In this document: in pieces, positions 6,908 to 9,829 of the stretch
How the letters are laid out: the number at the start of each line of letters is the position of its first letter
Position numbering within the stretch: the first letter of the stretch is position 1
Assembly: GCA_041595875.1 (NCBI GenBank)
Contig: JBFHJN010000073.1
Coordinates: 1-9,829, forward strand
Direction: 5' to 3'
From: UBA2279 sp041595875
GTDB taxonomy: Bacteria > Actinomycetota > Coriobacteriia > Anaerosomatales > Anaerosomataceae
Length of the DNA stretch: 9,829 nucleotides
Notes under the pieces: generated by a model
The model's input: only the letters and a program-made list of their open reading frames with translations
Database searches by the model: none
What the model was told of the DNA's origin: nothing
Program-made: the position numbers and the translations under genes

Positions 6908-7756
6908 CTAGAAGCGCCCGGCATTGAGCGCTCGCTGCATCGCCTTGACGACCTCCGACACGGGGGAAATAACGCCGTCTGCCGTGGTTCCGTAGTGACG
7001 CTGAAGGGTGCGGATCGTCTCCGGTCCACACAGGCCGTCGCTATTGGCGATTCCGAGTCGCTTCTGCATAGCCTTGACCGCGAGCGATCCCCGCATCGTC
7101 TTGTCGAACTGCGCCGAGTAGATGTTCTCGTTAGCCGCCGACTTGTACTGGTGCGAGAGCACGCCATCGACCTGTGTGCCGAGAAGGTACTGGAGACGAC
7201 GGGTCGTCTTCTCGCCCCACATTCCATCCTCGAGGATCTTCGCCGTTGGAGCCGGGGTCGGTGCAGCCGCCGGGTTCTTGATTGCGTTTGCACGCTGCGC
7301 GATCTCCTGAAGCCTCGGGTAGAGGTACGGGCCGGGGCACGCGGTCGACGCGAACTGCTGGTGACCGAGGTACTTCGAACGATCGATCACGCCGAAGCCG
7401 TAGCGCTGACCAATATCGGCCAGAAGGCGAACCAGTGCGTCGATCGCCTCGTCAGAGATCGTCCAACCAGGCGCGCCGGTGTGGTTCTGGCACTCGATGG
7501 TGATGGCAGTCCCGTCGGCATCCATGCTTCCAGATGTCCAGGCGCGGAACTCCTCTGGAACCTGGCCAACGATGCGACCGTCGTCGTACACGAGGTAGTT
7601 GGCGGACTTCTGGTTTCCTGCAGCCGCGAGGGCTCGCTCTCCGGCGAGAGACGCCGACGCCCAGTGGTGCTGGATGACGCGCGAGACCTTGCCAGAGCGC
7701 TTGCTGTACTTGTTGTGGTGCTCGATCGTCCCGCTAATGAGGGGTGAGAAAGTCAT
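6908..7756 (-). CDS. Endolysin: N-acetylmuramoyl-L-alanine amidase with C-terminal cell-wall-binding repeats
   Basis: A 282-residue lysin that should cleave the bond between N-acetylmuramic acid and L-alanine of peptidoglycan at the end of infection. Residues 1-155 form an Amidase_2/PGRP-like domain: the probable zinc ligands are a His in VIQHHW (27-32, H30 or H31), His132 in YLGHQQF and Cys140 in STACPG; AITIECQN (84-91) holds a conserved acid (E88). A Pro/Ala linker (about 162-172) joins it to two peptidoglycan-binding-type repeats, marked by DGMWGEKTTRRLQ and, later, DGLCGPETIRTLQRHYG and AMQRALN. This architecture is common in actinobacterial phages. No signal peptide is seen, so a holin is expected. 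The start at 7756 follows AAAGG by about seven bases; a longer in-frame start at 7840 lies inside the HNH gene and lacks a ribosome site. It begins 16 bases after the HNH stop. Confidence 0.92.
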   Translation of the reverse strand: MTFSPLISGTIEHHNKYSKRSGKVSRVIQHHWASASLAGERALAAAGNQKSANYLVYDDGRIVGQVPEEFRAWTSGSMDADGTAITIECQNHTGAPGWTISDEAIDALVRLLADIGQRYGFGVIDRSKYLGHQQFASTACPGPYLYPRLQEIAQRANAIKNPAAAPTPAPTAKILEDGMWGEKTTRRLQYLLGTQVDGVLSHQYKSAANENIYSAQFDKTMRGSLAVKAMQKRLGIANSDGLCGPETIRTLQRHYGTTADGVISPVSEVVKAMQRALNAGRF

Positions 7757-7772
7757 TGGGCTACCTTTCGTG

Positions 7773-8183
7773 TTACCAGAGGGTTGTGTCTCCGTAAGCC
7801 CGCTCAACGAACGGTTTCGGGAGTAGTCTCGCGTCCCCATAGTGGATGGCGTTGTGGGTGTTGTGCGTCGTCGTGATCAGATAGTCAGGATCGACAATGG
7901 ACCCATCACCGCGCTCGATGTCGTCGACGGTCATCGGGTTCATGTGATGGATGTAGATACGATCGTAGATCTCGTACCCGTCAATCCCTAGGTCCATACC
8001 AAGATCTCTTGCTATGACGTGCTGTCTGACGTCGCTCCACTCTCTTGAGCGATAGAACGCCTGATTAATATAGCGGTCGAAGCCGAAGGTCGTCCCCCCA
8101 ACCTCTCCGCCTAGCTTCAGGTACTCGAACCGCTCTTCGAACGTATGCAAGCGACGCAGTTCTCTGTAGCTTCTACGCCTCAT
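7773..8183 (-). CDS. HNH homing-type/packaging endonuclease
   Basis: A 136-residue HNH nuclease. The beta-beta-alpha metal site is seen as DRIYIHHMNPMTVDDIE (74-90, with H79 and H80) and LITTTHNTHNAIHYG (102-116). It lacks the Cys pairs (CxxC) of many HNH proteins; the matching place reads ARDLGMDLGIDGYEI. Phage HNH proteins next to terminase genes are known to assist terminase in cutting cos sites, so a packaging role is more likely here than homing, given its position directly after the putative small terminase. The two genes overlap by eleven bases (8173-8183), suggesting translational coupling. No other start is better placed. The nuclease call is firm; the packaging role is inferred from the context. 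Confidence 0.9.
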   Translation of the reverse strand: MRRRSYRELRRLHTFEERFEYLKLGGEVGGTTFGFDRYINQAFYRSREWSDVRQHVIARDLGMDLGIDGYEIYDRIYIHHMNPMTVDDIERGDGSIVDPDYLITTTHNTHNAIHYGDARLLPKPFVERAYGDTTLW

Positions 8184-8520
8184 ACATCTCGTCCTCTCCG
8201 TCGTCCTGCCCGGAGTAGCCGCGGAAGGCCTTAATCGCGTTGTTCATAAGCGCTTCGATTCTTTCGCCAGAGGCAGTGGCTTGAGCGCGTGCTTCTAGTA
8301 GGATGTTCTCCCGCCGAAGCTTCTCTTGCTCTAGGCGCTCTCTCGTTGTGCCCAACTTGAGGTAGTGCGTGATGACCTGCGCAGACGCAGTCCCCTCGAC
8401 AAGCTGTTGCTCGGCAAGATCGACTGCAAGACTGATCATCTGGTTCTCTCGACCTTCGAAAGTTGCCGATGGCGGTCGCGTTGAGCGTGTCGACTTCGAA
8501 GGTCGTCTTGTTTCCGCCAT
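8173..8520 (-). CDS. Putative small terminase subunit
   Basis: A 115-residue protein. The N-terminus is basic and Ser/Arg/Pro-rich (MAETRRPSKSTRSTRPPS), then ENQMISLAVDLAEQQLVEGTASAQ (25-48) and HYLKLGTTRERLEQEKLRRE (52-71) lead into a long helix that may form a coiled coil to about residue 100. The tail is acidic. I recognise the ENQ..LAVDLAE..L..GTASAQVI..LKLG pattern from proteins upstream of HNH and large-terminase genes in Gram-positive phages, often labelled small terminase; that role, recognising the packaging site, is plausible but not proved by the sequence. The ATG at 8520 is seven bases after GGAGG. An in-frame extension up to 8733 is Pro/Gly/Arg-rich and crosses the inverted repeat, so I reject it. 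The gene lies directly after the candidate cos region. Confidence 0.65.
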   Translation of the reverse strand: MAETRRPSKSTRSTRPPSATFEGRENQMISLAVDLAEQQLVEGTASAQVITHYLKLGTTRERLEQEKLRRENILLEARAQATASGERIEALMNNAIKAFRGYSGQDDGEDEMYEA

Positions 8521-8550
8521 AGGTTCACCTCCTAGATGGCCGTTTGGGTG

Positions 8551-8658
8551 CCCGGGGCCCCACAGAGAAGCTGCCAACCCGCCTCTTGAAAGGAGTCGAC
8601 GCTTCCCGGGCGTCGTTTTGGTTGACACGGGCTGACAGCTTCTCTTTGGGGCCCCGGG
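8551..8658. repeat. Large inverted repeat with a nested hairpin upstream of the small terminase
   Basis: The left arm 8551-8581 and right arm 8628-8658 are inverted copies with 28 of 31 positions matching; the outer 23 (CCCGGGGCCCCACAGAGAAG onward) differ at one. Between them lies a smaller stem, 8597-8602 with 8610-8615 (CGACGC/GCGTCG), seven bases apart and followed on the plus strand by TTTT. It ends 30 bases before the small terminase start. It could fold in the leader RNA or act on DNA as a packaging or terminase-binding site. Arms were matched by hand; function is unknown. Confidence 0.85.
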
Positions 8659-8870
8659 CGTGGGCTGCGATGGGAATGTCCTCTTCGCACTTGCGCCGCT
8701 CAGTGTCCAGAGCGGACCCAGGGGTCTCGCCACTCGGCTGGAGGGGACCGAAAAACGTGGCGAGGGTAGGGTAGTCTTCTGAATCGAACGCGTTCTACCG
8801 CGTTTCGGCGTTGCCCAGTCGCCATTCAGCTAGAACTACCAGGCTTCGATCGGGATTGCTCTCACTTTTT

Positions 8871-8946
8871 GTCCCCCCGGAGAAAATTTGAGGGGGCGGG
8901 CGATCCACACGGGGGGCCTAAATCTGCGGGACCCCTCCCCCCTCAA
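8871..8946. other. Candidate cos (cohesive end) region with clustered G/C tracts
   Basis: Plus-strand order: C6 (8873-8878), an A/T step (AGAAAATTTG), G5CG3 (8892-8900), G6 (8911-8916) and C4TC6 (8932-8942). TTGAGGGGG (8888-8896) and CCCCCTCAA (8938-8946) are a perfect nine-base inverted repeat. Such G/C runs, next to small terminase and an HNH nuclease, are what I expect at the cos site of an HNH-dependent phage, where cohesive ends are cut. The tracts are seen directly; calling them cos is inference, and no cut position can be given. Confidence 0.45.
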
Positions 8947-9079
8947 CAAATGGGACGTGCCCAAGTGCGAGAGATAGAGAAGCCCCAAGATCTAGGCCCC
9001 ACGTGCTTGTGTGATGAGCAACTACAGATGAAACACTAACTAGCTTCCGTTAGCGAGTGGGGTCTTGACTAGAGACGGC

Positions 9080-9343
9080 TTACTGATAGGACGGAGGATA
9101 GGACTCTTTCGTGACCTTCCTGTACATACCAGACACATTCTCTTGAATGATCTCGTCAATTCCTTCCTCTACTGCAGACGCATAATCACGTTCTGTGAGT
9201 TCATCTGAAGTCTTGACAACCCTAGCAAGGAAGGCCGTTGTGGAGTAGCCTGCCGCTTCATCCCAAGTGAACCATTCACGGAACTGAGTGAACGGACTGT
9301 AAGGATTGTCAATAGTAGTTAGCATGTACACAGTGTGCTCCAT
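9080..9343 (-). CDS. Small conserved phage protein of unknown function
   Basis: An 87-residue acidic protein starting MEHTVYMLTTIDNPYSPFTQ. The pattern YxLTTxDNPxxPFTxFxEWFxWD...GYxTxxxLARxxxxSDELxExDxxxAxxxxIDEI is one I know from small hypothetical proteins of Gram-positive phages encoded near the packaging genes; no function is assigned to my knowledge. It is rich in aromatic and acidic residues, with no signal peptide, membrane span or Cys. The ATG at 9343 follows GGGAGGTGAC, and the stop of the preceding helix-turn-helix gene lies within that ribosome site, one base before the ATG, so translation is probably coupled. A longer in-frame start at 9388 lies inside the upstream gene and is not preferred. 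Downstream come about 560 bases without a clear gene. Confidence 0.8.
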   Translation of the reverse strand: MEHTVYMLTTIDNPYSPFTQFREWFTWDEAAGYSTTAFLARVVKTSDELTERDYASAVEEGIDEIIQENVSGMYRKVTKESYPPSYQ

Positions 9344-9344
9344 G

Positions 9345-9829
9345 TCACCTCCCAAGTGCTGTAGAGAGGGTGGATGCAGCAACACCAAGGTGCTGTGCTA
9401 TCTCTGCCTGCGTGTAGCCTGATGCAAGCATAGCTTGAGCACGCCTAGTCATGGTAGTGTTCATGACTGTGTTCTGCCTAGGCAAGGCCAACTCCTTGAC
9501 CTGTTTCGGGTCTGCATGGCGCAAGATCTCAGTTAGGCGGTTGTTGGTAATAGCGCCTGCCTGAATAGCATCCCATTCAGTCTTTGTTATATTCACCTTA
9601 GGCTTGTTGGCGCCTACCGCTTCACGGGCATCAGTTAGTGCCTTAATGCGGAGCTTTTTGATTTCGCCTGCGGTAAGACTTGGGTTTGCGTCTTGCTTTG
9701 CCCTTACTGAGGCGTTGGCCAACAGAAGGGCCTGCCTTTCACGTGGGGCGTTTCTTTGCGCCAGGGCGAGCTTGTCAGAGAGCGAGGACACCTCTTTGCT
9801 ATAGGCGGCCTTTGCTGAGGGCGAGTAGG
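9345..9829 (-). CDS. Phage protein with C-terminal helix-turn-helix (5' end outside window)
   Basis: The frame is open to the right edge, and the first in-frame start inside the window, a GTG at 9791, has AGAGG directly against it, too close to serve. The upstream residues (YSPSAKAAYSKEVSSLSDK) fit the same family, so the true start is most likely beyond 9829. Visible parts: a basic, helical N-terminal half (LAQRNAPRERQALLLANASV, SLTAGEIKKLRIKALTDARE), a middle motif ITKTEWDAIQAGAITNNRLTEIL, and a C-terminal helix-turn-helix, ASGYTQAEIAQHLGVAASTL, resembling sigma-70 region 4 or resolvase HTHs. Similar proteins occur just upstream of packaging genes in Gram-positive phages; I know no proven role. 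DNA binding, for regulation or for packaging, is inferred from the HTH. It is followed after one base by the small 87-residue gene. Confidence 0.75.
   Translation of the reverse strand, partial: YSPSAKAAYSKEVSSLSDKLALAQRNAPRERQALLLANASVRAKQDANPSLTAGEIKKLRIKALTDAREAVGANKPKVNITKTEWDAIQAGAITNNRLTEILRHADPKQVKELALPRQNTVMNTTMTRRAQAMLASGYTQAEIAQHLGVAASTLSTALGR

Larger units (their letters stand above)
8521..9079. other. Long stretch without a convincing gene, upstream of the small terminase
   Basis: About 560 bases between two minus-strand genes. It holds the ribosome site of the small terminase (8525-8531), a large inverted repeat (8551-8658), G/C tracts proposed as part of a cos region (8871-8946), and weaker inverted pairs such as 8995-9002 with 9057-9064. 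No reading frame here has both a ribosome site and a recognisable product. A 89-codon open minus frame (8794-8525) lacks a usual start. I found no confident promoter, tRNA or terminator. In a genome whose other gene gaps are mostly under 50 bases, this length points to a cis-acting function. Confidence 0.7.

Noticed and set aside
6883..7293. Upper part of a 170-codon minus frame ending at 6781
   Set aside because: It is an Arg/Ser-rich shadow of the endolysin gene; only the last 33 codons look like a gene.
8597..8619. Hairpin followed by TTTT on the plus strand, terminator-like
   Set aside because: The stem is only six pairs with four T's, and no plus-strand gene needs ending here. It is kept as part of the inverted repeat.
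8521..8733. N-terminal extension of the small terminase frame up to 8733
   Set aside because: The added residues are Pro/Gly/Arg-rich, cross the inverted repeat and have no ribosome site, whereas the ATG at 8520 has a strong one.
8544..8774. Plus-strand frame beginning GARGPTEKL, faintly like a P27-type small terminase N-terminus
   Set aside because: The likeness stops after about 20 residues, the frame is opposite to all genes, no ribosome site precedes it, and it arises from the inverted repeat.
8771..8800. GTTCGATTC on the minus strand, like a tRNA T-loop
   Set aside because: The flanks do not form a T-stem, and no acceptor, D or anticodon arms can be found around it.
8735..8860. 41-codon minus frame starting MATGQRRNAV
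   Set aside because: No ribosome site, Arg/Pro-rich composition and no recognisable family.
9030..9062. CTAAC/GTTAG pair downstream of the 87-residue gene as a terminator
   Set aside because: The stem has only five AT-rich pairs with an eight-base loop and no proper T-run on the minus strand.

Overview
The window is the packaging, lysis and head part of a tailed-phage genome or prophage. Every gene I accept lies on the minus strand, so the region reads from right (9829) to left (1). The phage is HK97-like: it has an HK97-fold capsid protein, an S78-type prohead protease, a portal, a large terminase and an HNH nuclease. The host is probably a Gram-positive actinobacterium. This rests on the moderately high GC, the strong AGGAGGTGA-type ribosome sites, and an endolysin with an amidase domain plus C-terminal peptidoglycan-binding repeats. 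The head proteins also resemble those of Firmicutes phages, so the host genus stays open. No integrase, repressor or attachment site is visible, so phage and prophage cannot be told apart.

Layout in the direction of transcription: a helix-turn-helix protein whose start lies outside the window (9829-9345); a small conserved unknown (9343-9080); about 560 bases with no convincing gene, holding G/C tracts and a large inverted repeat and a candidate cos region (9079-8521); a putative small terminase (8520-8173); an HNH nuclease (8183-7773); an amidase endolysin (7756-6908); a 33-residue membrane peptide, possibly a holin (6882-6781); a head-tail connector fused to an Ig-like and a beta-rich domain (6737-5505); a Lys/Ser-rich protein with the phage HFGVKGMKWG motif (5508-4840); the large terminase (4818-3073); the portal (3049-1769); and one open frame in which the prohead protease runs without a stop into the major capsid protein (1763 to beyond base 1).

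How they fit together: the small and large terminase subunits with the HNH protein would cut and pump DNA through the portal into a shell of capsid protein, whose scaffold-like linker is cleaved by the fused protease. The connector would then close the head-tail joint. The endolysin and membrane peptide would release progeny. Notable points are the protease-capsid fusion with a ribosome site placed for separate capsid synthesis, the connector carrying an added surface-type tail, lysis and connector genes lying between the two terminase genes, and the structured non-coding stretch beside the small terminase.
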